29,870 nucleotides of DNA, taken from the NCBI GenBank assembly GCA_030603035.1, contig JAUVYQ010000013.1:1-29870 (forward strand), given 5' to 3'. Origin of the DNA: Phycisphaerae bacterium. GTDB taxonomy: Bacteria; Planctomycetota; Phycisphaerae; Sedimentisphaerales; SG8-4. The notes under the pieces are model-generated. The model did not search any database and was not told the DNA's origin. It worked only from the letters and a program-made list of their open reading frames with translations. Of this stretch, positions 8,555 to 16,926 are shown piece by piece (position 1 is the stretch's first letter; each line of letters starts with the position of its first letter). Made by a program: the position numbers and the translations under genes.

Positions 8555-9341
8555 TTTTTCTTCTCCTGCCCAAATACGCAATGATTACCGCTTCATCTTG
8601 TTGTATTTGCTCCGGTGTCCCTTCGGCGATTTTCTTTCCGTAATTGAGAACGATAATCCTTTGGGCTATATCCATAACCGTCTTCATATCATGCTCTATA
8701 AAAAGAATGGTCTTTCCCGAGTCTCGAAGTTTACAAATGACCTGCTTCATTTCATTAACCCTGCCCGGAAACAGCCCCGCTGTCGGCTCATCCAGAAGCA
8801 AAACTTCCGGCTTCAAGGCTAAGACTCTGGCTATCTCAAGCAGCTTACGTTGGCCGTGAGATAGATTATCAGCCAATTCATCTTTCTTCTCCAGTAAACC
8901 GACAAGCCTTAGATACTCTGCAGCATGCTCAGTGTTTTCCTTATCTTCTCTTTTCATTGTCTTACTTTGCATCAAGGCCGCCCACAAGCTCTCTCCTTTA
9001 TCATATTTCAACGCAAGCATAACATTTTCCGAGACAGCCATTTGCGGAAACAGCCTGATATTTTGGAAGGTCCTCCCAATCCCACGCTGGGCAATCTTGA
9101 ATGGGCTTAAGGAAGTAATCTTCTTCCCTCCGAAGGATACATCGCCTGCATCAAGTTTTAGAAAACCGGTAATCAGATTGAACACAGTTGTTTTGCCCGC
9201 TCCATTAGGACCTATCAAAGCCGTGATGATACCCTTCTCCAATTCGAATGAAACATCGTCAACGGCTTTGATACCGTCAAACTCTTTGTTCAAAGCTTTA
9301 ACAGACAAAATGTTCTCTACATCAGGCATTTTTATTTCCAC
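8544..9341 (-). CDS. livG: Branched-chain amino acid ABC transporter ATP-binding protein LivG
   Basis: Second ATPase of the importer, 265 residues. Walker [10 protein letters not shown] (about 44-52), signature [16 protein letters not shown], Walker [14 protein letters not shown], then the H-loop in [25 protein letters not shown]. This last stretch, with its BCA-type C-terminus, separates LivG from LivF. The start is GTG at 9341, with AGGAAGG five bases before it, and overlaps the livM stop by ten bases; an ATG at 9329 (MPDVEN) is an alternative. The overlaps on both sides imply translational coupling with livM and livF. Confidence 0.92.
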   Translation of the reverse strand: MEIKMPDVENILSVKALNKEFDGIKAVDDVSFELEKGIITALIGPNGAGKTTVFNLITGFLKLDAGDVSFGGKKITSLSPFKIAQRGIGRTFQNIRLFPQMAVSENVMLALKYDKGESLWAALMQSKTMKREDKENTEHAAEYLRLVGLLEKKDELADNLSHGQRKLLEIARVLALKPEVLLLDEPTAGLFPGRVNEMKQVICKLRDSGKTILFIEHDMKTVMDIAQRIIVLNYGKKIAEGTPEQIQQDEAVIIAYLGRRRKIAT

Positions 9342-10201
9342 CGATACCTTCCTAAAATCCCTTGTGGCCGATACAGCATAAGAACAATCAGCAGCAGCCC
9401 ATATATCATCTGTCTTAGCGGTGCAGCCACAGAGCTCGGCATACCAAGAAAACGCAGTAATTCCGGGAAAATAACAAGTATAGCAGCTCCAACAAAAGAG
9501 CCGCCCAGACTTCCCATACCGCCAAAAACGACCATCAAGAGAATCATTATCGACTCCATCACAGTAAAACTCGATGGGTCTATGAAAGTGATGTAATGGG
9601 CGTAGAGACTTCCTGCGATACCTGCAAAAAAAGCCCCTATGACAAAGACCATAATTTTATGCTTATTAACATCTTTGCCCATTGCAAGTGTGGCTACCTC
9701 GTCTTCCCTGATGCCCCTCAGTATCCTCCCAAAGGGCGACTTTACTACTCTGCGAATGATAAAGTATGTCAGAAAAACAAAAAAAGCGACCAGAATCAAG
9801 TAGGTCCACACACTTGATAGTTGAATTCCAAAAAAAGAAAAGCCAGGTATCCCCGGCAATCCCATCGGCCCGCGTGTAACCGACATCCAGTTCTTTGCAA
9901 CCGAATAAACAATTACGCCCAATCCAAAAGTCGCAATAGCTAAATAATCGCCTTTTAGCCGCAGTGAAGGAGCTCCAATGACCACTCCTAAAATTGCCGC
10001 GACACAAGCACCTACAAGCAAACCAATCCACGGCGAAACTCCATAATTCAGAGCAAGAAGTGACGAAGCATAGGCACCCACGCAGGAAAAGGCGGCATGG
10101 CCTAAAGCGGCTAAGCCGGTGTACCCAACGACGAGATTCAGGCTAAGCGCCAAAATGATATAAATGCCGGTTATAACCAAAATGTGCAGAATATATTCCA
10201 T
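9332..10201 (-). CDS. livM: Branched-chain amino acid ABC transporter permease LivM
   Basis: Inner-membrane permease of 289 residues with about eight to ten hydrophobic segments. Family motifs are visible: [20 protein letters not shown] near 20-40, [16 protein letters not shown] near 85-100, and [20 protein letters not shown], the EAA-like loop that contacts the ATPase. It pairs with LivH to form the channel. It begins three bases after the livH stop and overlaps livG by ten bases. Confidence 0.92.
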   Translation of the reverse strand: MEYILHILVITGIYIILALSLNLVVGYTGLAALGHAAFSCVGAYASSLLALNYGVSPWIGLLVGACVAAILGVVIGAPSLRLKGDYLAIATFGLGVIVYSVAKNWMSVTRGPMGLPGIPGFSFFGIQLSSVWTYLILVAFFVFLTYFIIRRVVKSPFGRILRGIREDEVATLAMGKDVNKHKIMVFVIGAFFAGIAGSLYAHYITFIDPSSFTVMESIMILLMVVFGGMGSLGGSFVGAAILVIFPELLRFLGMPSSVAAPLRQMIYGLLLIVLMLYRPQGILGRYRWK

Positions 10202-10204
10202 CTA

Positions 10205-11086
10205 TTATAGCCGTTCTCCCTTTGGCTTTATCCCCATAATCCCGCCGGGCCTGACCAACAGGAATATAATCAAAATCGCAAACGAGATGCAGTCCTTCCA
10301 TCCTGCTGAAATCTTCCATATACCTAAGTTCTCAGCAATTCCCAGGAACAGCGCCCCGAGCATCGCTCCAGGGATACTGCCGATACCCCCTATGATTGAA
10401 GCAATAATACCTTTCAGTATAGCGTTCATTCCCATCGTCGGCTTAATGTTTGTTTCGAGCGAAATCAGTATCCCCGCTGCCCCGGCTAAAGCCGAACCTA
10501 TTGCAAACGCAGCCAAAATAATCCTTTCCGGATTTATCCCGACAACATTGGCAGCAAGTGGATCATCTGCCACCGCCCGCATCGCCTTGCCTAACTTGGT
10601 CTTCTTAATGAACAGCCAGAGGCCTACGAACAATGCTACTGCGACAACAAGTATCAGTATCTGCGTATCAGTAATTACCGCCCCTAAGAAATGATGCCCT
10701 TCTTTTACCTGGCCGGTTCTGATGGTAAGAATCTGGACTCCATAGATTATCTGCAATAGATTTTGGATGAAAATAAATATCCCGAAAGACGCTATGAGAA
10801 AAACCAGATTAGGAGCTTTTTGCTTCCGCAAAGGCTTGTAGACAAATCTGTCAATCCCGACACCAACAATACCTGCCAGAGCCGCGGCTAAAAAAAAAGA
10901 AACTATGGGATTGAGACCCAGCGATATTATCAGTGAGTACGCAATATACGCTCCAACCGCATATACTACCCCATGCGCAAAGTGAAAAAAACGACCTGTT
11001 TGATAAATGAGTGCAAATCCAACTGCCACAAGAGAATACATAGACCCCGCTATAATGCCGTTTAGGATGAACTGCATAGCATGCAT
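10205..11086 (-). CDS. livH: Branched-chain amino acid ABC transporter permease LivH
   Basis: Inner-membrane permease of 293 residues. The N-terminus FILNGIIAGSMYSLVAVGFA and the following FHFAHGVVYAVGAY are hallmarks of LivH, and the cytoplasmic loop TKLGKAMRAVADDPLAANVV is the ATPase-coupling motif. Two start codons are possible (11086 or the ATG nine bases on, MQFILNG); neither has a strong ribosome site. It starts eight bases after the stop of the SDR gene, placing that gene firmly in the transporter operon. Confidence 0.92.
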   Translation of the reverse strand: MHAMQFILNGIIAGSMYSLVAVGFALIYQTGRFFHFAHGVVYAVGAYIAYSLIISLGLNPIVSFFLAAALAGIVGVGIDRFVYKPLRKQKAPNLVFLIASFGIFIFIQNLLQIIYGVQILTIRTGQVKEGHHFLGAVITDTQILILVVAVALFVGLWLFIKKTKLGKAMRAVADDPLAANVVGINPERIILAAFAIGSALAGAAGILISLETNIKPTMGMNAILKGIIASIIGGIGSIPGAMLGALFLGIAENLGIWKISAGWKDCISFAILIIFLLVRPGGIMGIKPKGERL

Positions 11087-11094
11087 CGTTTTTA

Positions 11095-11955
11095 CTAAGC
11101 TCCCATATTAGGCCATTGTCCCTTTGAAACCATGTTGATTGCCAAGATGTGTGCTTGACTTACTAGGCAAAGCTTGACAGCCTCAGCTACCTCTCGTGGG
11201 TGCGTTTGCGGAAGACCTATTTTCTCATAGTCATAATCGAACGCCCTGCCAATTTTAACCACAGCTTTCTGAACTTCTGGGCTGTCGTACAAGCCAGTGT
11301 CAACAATACCAGGTAATACCTCAGAAACATAGATATTCCTCTTGTTTAACTCAAGGCAGAGACTTCTCACAGCATGGTGTAATCCCGCCTTGGCGCTCGC
11401 GTGAGAATAACCCAAGGGATACGCTCTGATTCCGCTCATTGAAGATACTACAACAATGCGAGAGTCCTGTTGTTGAGTGAATCTCGGCAGAAATGCCTGA
11501 ACAAGGATCAACAACGTCTTAACCACAATCTCAAACTCAAGTACGGGTAGCTCGGGTGGTGTACCCTCGACCTCAAGGTAGGGATTATCATTTAGCACCT
11601 TATAGTTTCCGGCACTTAGGCCCACGGAGTGGACCAAATTGACATGGGCTTCCGGAACGACTCTTGATACTACGCGGCGTACGGAAGCCGCATCCAGCAA
11701 ATCAATGGCCTCGCAGTCTACTTGTGAATTCGGAAACTTCTCGTGTAGTGAATTTTTGACTCGCGTCAATCTCTCTTTGCGCCTCGACATAAGTAACAAA
11801 TTGAGACCTGCGGAAGCTAGTTCGTGGGCTATCCAAGCCCCTATGTTGGCTTTTGCATTTGGCGAGTCGTATACATTTAGGATGTCGTCATGACACCCAG
11901 TCTCGCGATAACCTACTCCTGTCACGATAATTAGTTTCTGTCTGTCAGCCTTCAT
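11095..11955 (-). CDS. Divergent short-chain dehydrogenase/reductase within the liv operon
   Basis: 286 residues, Rossmann-fold SDR by overall pattern: strand LIIVTG (8-13), helix NIGAWIAHELASAG, LLLMSRRKERL, RIVVVSSMSG, then AKAGLHHAVRSLCLEL and LPGIVDTGLY. Two features are unusual. The glycine-rich loop TGxxxGxG is split: about 23 extra residues (14-36) lie between TG and NIG. At the active site the Tyr of YxxxK aligns with His185 (HASAK, Lys189), with Tyr183 two places earlier; the NNAG motif reads HSVG. Ser171/172 is kept. It may be a catalytically altered or non-catalytic SDR. Its ATG overlaps the preceding gene by 11 bases and livH follows after 8, so it is co-transcribed with the importer. 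The substrate is unknown. The SDR fold is fairly sure; enzyme activity is not. Confidence 0.8.
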   Translation of the reverse strand: MKADRQKLIIVTGVGYRETGCHDDILNVYDSPNAKANIGAWIAHELASAGLNLLLMSRRKERLTRVKNSLHEKFPNSQVDCEAIDLLDAASVRRVVSRVVPEAHVNLVHSVGLSAGNYKVLNDNPYLEVEGTPPELPVLEFEIVVKTLLILVQAFLPRFTQQQDSRIVVVSSMSGIRAYPLGYSHASAKAGLHHAVRSLCLELNKRNIYVSEVLPGIVDTGLYDSPEVQKAVVKIGRAFDYDYEKIGLPQTHPREVAEAVKLCLVSQAHILAINMVSKGQWPNMGA

Positions 11956-13261
11956 ATAAATACTTCATATTGCCTATTTCTGGTCCACAAGCGATTTTGG
12001 TTGCCTTTTTAAACAGACCTTGGAGCACGCTAAAGACTTTGGGAGGGGACATACTCTTGATTTTTATCAGGCTCCCAAACTCCCCTATTGTAGCGAATGC
12101 CTTGCAGGGTTTTCCATCGAGGACATATACCCCGAGTTCCCCGTAATCTCCGATATCGAACAAATCTTTAAACGCATGTGCCAGCATATTGGTGGTTATG
12201 AATAAAGATCCTTCTTCCTTATGGTGTTCAACGAATTCTCTCACAATTCGCTGGTTTATAGTCTCACAGTGACTTGGGGAGTTTCTCACAGCACGAATAG
12301 CAGTGGAAAGTTCTTGGCGTTTTTCTTCAGTGATATCATGAAGAAATCCAAGCTCGATTCTCTCGCTCTCGGTTGATTCCAGCACTATCATCTTAAACGT
12401 TTCTTTAACGCTTGCGTCGCTAAGGTTTTCCATTACGAATGAACTTATTTGGCTATCACCATTATCTAGAAGCTGTTGGAACAAGACTAAGCACCAAGGA
12501 AGCAGTTCATCATGCCACTTTGCGTCTATTTCATCAAAGGCCCTTCCAAACTGGTCGTACAAGAGTTCTTTTTTATCTATGCGTGTAAGGCGGTGAACGG
12601 TTGCTCGTTGCGTTTTGATTCCCAAGGCATATGCTTCTACAAACTTTCTAGTACGGGGGTGGCCAGAAAACCAAAATACTGGAGGGGTTATATTCACACA
12701 GTACAACTTTTCGTGCTCATTTGCGAATTTACGAAGCAACTCCAAATATCCTTTTATGGTCAAAATATGTTCTTTTTTTTCTAGGAGACCTACCTGGTCG
12801 TTCAAAACACACTCGACAATCTCGCTGTCACAATCGTTCTTACTTTTCTCAATTTTATTCCCCAACGATACAAATGCGGGAAAACGGTACATAGTCTCTA
12901 TAACATCTTTTGTCAGGGTTTTGGTGACTTCTGAGAGTTTTCGTTCTAACTTTGGAATTACATTGTTACTGAGGTTATTTACGTCTTTGGCTACTTTCTG
13001 CATTCCTTTTTCGGTCTCGTGTTTCGATCTCTCCAACATCGCCTTATTATGACAACCATATAGTACACCGACAACCAGTGAGATTAAGATGCTGTAGTAC
13101 CATTTGAAAATATTCAAAGCAAGAACAGCCGTGAGTGTAAATACACCTACAATGATCTCTGCAGCCAATCCTGTGACCAATCCTAAAAGCGATGGGCCCC
13201 ACTTCTCCCGGAACGAACTTTTCTCTTTCTCGTCTTTTTCCTTGGTTTTCTTTTTGCTCAT
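11945..13261 (-). CDS. Membrane-anchored coiled-coil protein of unknown function in the liv operon
   Basis: 438 residues from MSKKKTKEKD, chosen because the open frame before it lies inside livK; no strong ribosome site. After a very charged start come two hydrophobic segments (about 24-50 and 54-70) forming a hairpin anchor, then a probable coiled coil (about 78-125), then a soluble alpha/beta region of about 300 residues. Two blocks stand out: HEKLYCVNITPPVFWFSGHP followed by FVEAYALGIKTQRATVHRL, and a C-terminal FITTNMLAHAF with LFDIGDYGELGVYVLDG and FSVLQGLFKKA. Their order recalls HKD-less phospholipase-D-like sensory domains, but this is a weak impression and I assign no function. It sits 28 bases after livK and overlaps the SDR gene by 11, so the importer operon carries it. 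Such a gene is not a usual liv component. Confidence 0.7.
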   Translation of the reverse strand: MSKKKTKEKDEKEKSSFREKWGPSLLGLVTGLAAEIIVGVFTLTAVLALNIFKWYYSILISLVVGVLYGCHNKAMLERSKHETEKGMQKVAKDVNNLSNNVIPKLERKLSEVTKTLTKDVIETMYRFPAFVSLGNKIEKSKNDCDSEIVECVLNDQVGLLEKKEHILTIKGYLELLRKFANEHEKLYCVNITPPVFWFSGHPRTRKFVEAYALGIKTQRATVHRLTRIDKKELLYDQFGRAFDEIDAKWHDELLPWCLVLFQQLLDNGDSQISSFVMENLSDASVKETFKMIVLESTESERIELGFLHDITEEKRQELSTAIRAVRNSPSHCETINQRIVREFVEHHKEEGSLFITTNMLAHAFKDLFDIGDYGELGVYVLDGKPCKAFATIGEFGSLIKIKSMSPPKVFSVLQGLFKKATKIACGPEIGNMKYLYEG

Positions 13262-13289
13262 TGGCTTGCTTGGGTGTTCACTAAGCCGC

Positions 13290-14444
13290 CTACTTGACGT
13301 TTTCGTAAAACCGGAACGAACCATTCTCCACCACCTTGAGTGATACATCTTTTGTAACGTCACCGTTGGAATCAAACGACATGGTGCCTGAAACACCTTC
13401 AAAATTCTTGATGCTATACAGGGCGTCCTTTACCGCTTTTACTCGGTACTTCGATTCCTTTAGCGCGGCGTACAACATGTTTGCTGCATCGTACGCATTG
13501 GCCGAATAGTAAGTTGGAGCACTATTAAATCTGCTTTCGTACGCTTGGACAAAAGATATTGTCCTATCATTTTGAGACTCTGGATTGTATGTGCCGTAGT
13601 ACACATATACAATTCCTTCAGCGAGTTCACCCAACCTTTCCAGGTACAATTTGTTTTCAAAAATCGGTGTTGTGTATATCTGTGCGACCAACCCTAGTTC
13701 TTTTTTTTGTCTGACGAAGTTTATTACTTCATCGATTGCCACAAGAAAAACAGCATCGACTTCTACCGACTTGATTTTTGAAATTATGGCCCTAAAATCT
13801 GTCTCGCCTTGGTCAAAAGCTTCTGAGAGAACAACGCTTCCACCTCCTTGCTCAAAAGAGTTCTTGAATACTCCGAATAGGCCCGCTCCATAGTCCGTAT
13901 TAATATAGACACAAGCCACCCTCCTGTAGCCCAACTTGTTCACAGCCAGTATAGCCTGAATTGCACCGCCGAGCTTCTCGGAGATTTCGCTTCTAAAAAT
14001 GTAATCACCTGATTCTGAAATCTTTGGTGCTGAGGCTCCTGGCGAGATAATTACAACCTTTTTTTGCTCCGCTAAGGGCGCCACAGCCAATGTAACCGTG
14101 CTTGTCAGCGGCCCTATGATGAGTTTTACCTTTTCGATTGAGACCAACTTTTGTAGAGCAGATAACCCTTCTCCCGGAAGAGCCTTCGTATCTTCTGCTA
14201 CTAATGTAAGCAAAGGTTCCCCTGGCTTCCTGATGCTATTTGTCTGTTCGATTGCTAGCTGGATCGCATTCCAAGCTGGAACCCCTAGGGAAGCAGCATC
14301 ACCAGTCAGTGGCAATAGTACCCCGATTTTGACTGCCTTAGCTTTTGGGGTCTTTTTGGAGCAACCAAAAGAAAATACAATTAAACCCGACAAGATAACC
14401 ATTAGTAGTACGCATGCATTGATTAGATTTGTAAATCGCTTCAT
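13290..14444 (-). CDS. livK: ABC transporter substrate-binding lipoprotein, branched-chain amino acid type
   Basis: 384-residue periplasmic binding protein of the Peripla_BP_6 family. The N-terminus is a lipoprotein signal with the hydrophobic stretch 10-27 and SFGC at Cys28. The mature part begins VKIGVLLPLTGDAASLG, and the two-lobe fold is marked by LIIGPLTSTVTLAVAPLAEQ, VACVYINTDYGAGLFGVFKN and YSANAYDAANMLYAAL. It captures the ligand for the LivHMGF importer. A strong GGGAGGT lies nine bases before the ATG. The ligand is not determined by the sequence; family members also bind amides, urea or aromatic acids. Confidence 0.9.
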   Translation of the reverse strand: MKRFTNLINACVLLMVILSGLIVFSFGCSKKTPKAKAVKIGVLLPLTGDAASLGVPAWNAIQLAIEQTNSIRKPGEPLLTLVAEDTKALPGEGLSALQKLVSIEKVKLIIGPLTSTVTLAVAPLAEQKKVVIISPGASAPKISESGDYIFRSEISEKLGGAIQAILAVNKLGYRRVACVYINTDYGAGLFGVFKNSFEQGGGSVVLSEAFDQGETDFRAIISKIKSVEVDAVFLVAIDEVINFVRQKKELGLVAQIYTTPIFENKLYLERLGELAEGIVYVYYGTYNPESQNDRTISFVQAYESRFNSAPTYYSANAYDAANMLYAALKESKYRVKAVKDALYSIKNFEGVSGTMSFDSNGDVTKDVSLKVVENGSFRFYENVK

Positions 14445-14492
14445 TTTATGCTACCTCCCTTCTTTAAGATTACAAAATCACGTCGGAACTGG

Positions 14493-14798
14493 CTAAAACA
14501 TCCCTATTATGAGGAACATTCCAACCAAACGCGTGACACTTAATACTTCTCGCAGTATAATTTGCACCATTTCCTGCTTTCCTAATAAACATAAAACTAT
14601 ACCCGCCACAAAGCACCAGTTCAACAAAATTTTGACGCAAAGTAAATAAATTTCGGGGTAAAAGTCACTATTTTCGTATAACCATCCGTATAACTCTTGG
14701 CCTTTTTTGTGTCTTTTACGGGCACGCAATGTCATAAGACGGCACACATAAGTATACAGTAAGGAATAATCCGGAACACAGTAGCGAGTCTCGGACAT
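14493..14798 (-). CDS. Possible small membrane protein upstream of livK
   Basis: A 101-codon open frame on the operon strand, ending 48 bases before livK. The N-terminal half is basic (LRARKRHKK), and the C-terminal half has two hydrophobic stretches (IYLLCVKILLNWCFVAGIVL and VGMFLIIGMF). GGA precedes the ATG closely; a GTG 15 bases upstream is an alternative. I recognise no family, and the many Cys and Trp residues are compatible with a chance frame. It is listed because it lies on the right strand between a promoter-like motif and livK. It may instead be part of an untranslated leader. Confidence 0.25.
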   Translation of the reverse strand: MSETRYCVPDYSLLYTYVCRLMTLRARKRHKKGQELYGWLYENSDFYPEIYLLCVKILLNWCFVAGIVLCLLGKQEMVQIILREVLSVTRLVGMFLIIGMF

Positions 14799-14839
14799 TT
14801 TTCCGGATTTCACTCGACTTCAAACCGGTTTTATGGTAT

Positions 14840-14850
14840 AATATACCAAA
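14840..14850 (-). promoter_or_regulatory. Extended -10-like motif upstream of the liv operon
   Basis: On the minus strand TTTGGTATATT carries TGG directly before a -10-like TATATT. No good -35 is visible. If used, it would give livK a leader of about 390 nt, or about 30 nt to the possible small ORF. Confidence 0.3.
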
Positions 14851-14933
14851 CTAATGGATTAGAATCACAATAAATCGTCAATCATAAATCATGGGGTTCC
14901 CAATGGCCACAGAAGCCACAATCAAAACAGCCA

Positions 14934-14950
14934 TCCCGACAACGTCGGGA
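14934..14950. repeat. Perfect hairpin TCCCGAC-AAC-GTCGGGA
   Basis: Seven-base perfect stem with a three-base loop, at the start of the repeat cluster. No T-run follows. Confidence 0.45.
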
Positions 14951-15051
14951 TTCCGCAATTTTGCATTTTACATTTTGATTTTTGCATTTTCCCTATTGCC
15001 TTCTCCTTTTTCCCTTTTCACTTATCCCTTTTCCCTTCTGCGAAGCCGGCA

Positions 15052-15295
15052 CCTCTACATCTGTCGAGAGGCCTCTACAAATCGCCCCTTTTATGCAAAA
15101 CAAACCCAATTTCCGAAAAAGTCAAATGAACGTAAGTATCTTTTCAAAAAAGGTTTATGAAAATAAATCCAATTGGACACTTGGTGAAAACAAACCCAAT
15201 TCAAACCCAATCAAAGCCAATCCCCCAGCGCGATACGCAATACGCAATACGAGATACGAGATACAAACCCAATCAAACCCAATTTCTCTCTTACC
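15052..15295 (+). repeat. Composite dispersed repeat, copy A
   Basis: Order: imperfect CCTCT/AGAGG hairpin, TTTATGCAAAACAAACCCAA block (15091-15136), a 46-base block (15155-15200), CAAACCCAAT units, ATACGCAATACGAGATACGA units (15232-15264), more CAAACCCAAT. The 46-base block is identical, in inverted orientation, to 17893-17938. Confidence 0.8.
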
Positions 15296-15457
15296 CAAAT
15301 CCCCCAGCTTCCCTCTCCCGCCCCATCGACTCCTTGGTGTAGTTCTGAAAAACCTGCGTTTTTGATTGAAAAAAATCTCCCCCAATCCGCCCAAATTACC
15401 CAGATTCAGCGACTAAATACCAACAACCACCGCCTACGGATCACGGCCAACAACCCA

Positions 15458-16186
15458 CTATTTAACCGCCATCGGCACTTTTCGGCCCGATTTTTTATAT
15501 CTTTTCTTCCGCCGATTTAATGTCCTTCGCTCGAAATGCTCCATTGGTGTATCATTTGAAGCTACCTGCAGGGCTTCGAAAGCTGTAGAAGCGAATAAAT
15601 CGGCACCGATTTCCTCCCAAAGTCCTTCTGCACGATTAAATAGTCCACCCGAAACCATTATCCGCATATAAGGCCAGGCGTTTATATCTTTTATGGTATC
15701 TATCAATCGCCGCACATCCGGTGCCTGTTTTGGAGTGGTGCCGTAGATTAGCAGGACGTCAGGAGCATATTCGTTTATGAAGGCAAGGATGTCATCGTTG
15801 GTCAGCCCGCCGCCGGGAAATCTGATTTCCCAGCCATCGCTTTCGAACAGGTCGGCCATTATTTGAGCGCCGAGTTCCTGCAGTTCGTTTGGGGCGCAAC
15901 ATACGACTATTTTTTTGTGCTTGCTGGGCCTGCGGGGCAATTTATTTTGGAGCTGGTCGACAATTGTGCGATTAATGCGGGTGGCCAAATGCTCCTCTGT
16001 GGACGTAATTTTGTCTGAGCGCAACAGTCTTTCGATTTCCGTCATAATGGGCCATGTGATATCCAGGTAAACCGAATTGGCGGGTGTGCCGCTCTGGAGG
16101 GTTTCTTCTATAACGCTTCGACATTGCTTTCTATTGCCCTGGAGCAAGGCGTCTAAATATCGTTCAAGAATGCCATCTTTTATCAT
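15458..16186 (-). CDS. Cobalamin-binding-fold protein (cap plus Rossmann domain)
   Basis: 242 residues. Residues 1-82 resemble the helical cap domain of MtaC/CarH-type B12 proteins (SVYLDITWPIMTEIERLL, EEHLATRINRTI), and 91-210 resemble the B12-binding Rossmann fold (KKIVVCCAPN, GWEIRFPGGGL, DVLLIYGTTP, RIMVSGGLF). The cobalt-ligand motif DxHxxG or ExHxxG reads ELQELG (101-106), with Gln103 at the His position, so base-off/His-on binding is not expected. It may bind cobalamin otherwise, bind another ligand, or act as a degenerate sensor. The C-terminal tail (about 215-242) is strongly basic (RRTLNRRKKRYKK), perhaps for nucleic acid or membrane contact. AGGAG lies eight bases before the ATG. 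No DNA-binding, methyltransferase or kinase partner is adjacent. Confidence 0.8.
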   Translation of the reverse strand: MIKDGILERYLDALLQGNRKQCRSVIEETLQSGTPANSVYLDITWPIMTEIERLLRSDKITSTEEHLATRINRTIVDQLQNKLPRRPSKHKKIVVCCAPNELQELGAQIMADLFESDGWEIRFPGGGLTNDDILAFINEYAPDVLLIYGTTPKQAPDVRRLIDTIKDINAWPYMRIMVSGGLFNRAEGLWEEIGADLFASTAFEALQVASNDTPMEHFERRTLNRRKKRYKKSGRKVPMAVK

Positions 16187-16926
16187 AATTCAATCTCCTA
16201 AAATATTCTCCATTTGGTGTATATTGCCTAATATGCCAAGCAGGCTTATCGGCAACTGCATAGATGTTAAAATAGGCAATTTGCCATAATGAGCAATGTA
16301 AGTATCGGAGGATGCCGAGCAAAAACTTTAGTTAAAATAGGAAAGATACGTTAGGGCGTACCAGATTTCCTATATTAGCATATTTAATGTAACTACTTTA
16401 TTTGCAGATGCTTAGAGGCGTGGGAATTGATTATTGGTTGTTGACTATTGATTATCTTGAGATTTTTTTCGCAAAAAGTGGGTTTTTTAGGTGTTGGAGT
16501 TCGAAAATATCTGCGTATAAGAGGTATTTTATCGGCGCCACTCGGCCTTGCGGACCATTAAGGGCGGCATGTGCTGAGGTTTTACCTTTCGACGGCCTGT
16601 ATTCACACAGCTTCTATTGCTCGGATACCAGCGAATAGTAAACGGCTCGATTTTCAAGGGTAATCTGTTTTTTTTGAATTTGCCAAACATCGCCAATCCT
16701 CTTCTGTGCACCCTGTTAGAAGTAGGTCGCGAACGCCGAATCCCGCAGCCCGGTCGGGACTTCTAACGGTGTACACAACACGATAGCGACTCAGCCCGCT
16801 AACCCTCCTCCTATCGGCCAATTCAGGCAGCGACTTTTGGGAATTGTCAGAAAACAAGACACGAGACTCAAGAGAGAAGTGTAGTCTTTGGAGTTCAGAG
16901 TATATGTGCAATAATAAGTAGCTAAT
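16187..16926. other. Intergenic region between hisF and the B12-fold gene
   Basis: 740 bases without a supported gene. It holds the B12-gene leader, a GGCAATTTGCC palindrome (16275-16285), TTGATTATTGG-type low-complexity repeat (about 16425-16460) and an inverted-repeat element (16706-16776). Short frames of 60-85 codons read through the repeats and look non-coding. Confidence 0.55.
16706..16776. repeat. MITE-like inverted-repeat element
   Basis: The arms GTTAGAAGT (16715-16723) and ACTTCTAAC (16759-16767) are perfect inverted repeats. Imperfect extensions outside (TGCACCCT versus GGTGTACA) and a GC-rich centre with CCCGGTCGGG fill the rest. It is probably a dispersed element; no coding capacity. 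Confidence 0.55.

Larger units (their letters stand above)
14799..15457. other. Repeat-rich intergenic region
   Basis: No gene supported. It contains a TTTGGTATAT motif (14840-14850), a perfect hairpin (14934-14950), CT-rich low-complexity DNA, and copy A of a composite dispersed repeat (15052-15295). Open frames across it read MQNKPNFRKSQ-type peptides, which are repeat translations. Confidence 0.6.

Noticed and set aside
14982..15365. Open frame reading MQNKPNFRKSQ and related peptides
   Set aside because: Translation of a dispersed non-coding repeat; the same sequence occurs inverted at 17820-18041, with no selection visible.
16224..16285. TTGCC/GGCAA elements upstream of the B12-fold gene as an operator pair
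   Set aside because: Only GGCAATTTGCC is a palindrome and the other site is not symmetrical; too weak to call.
16654..16911. Minus-strand 85-codon frame
   Set aside because: Runs through the inverted-repeat element; no ribosome site or recognisable domain.
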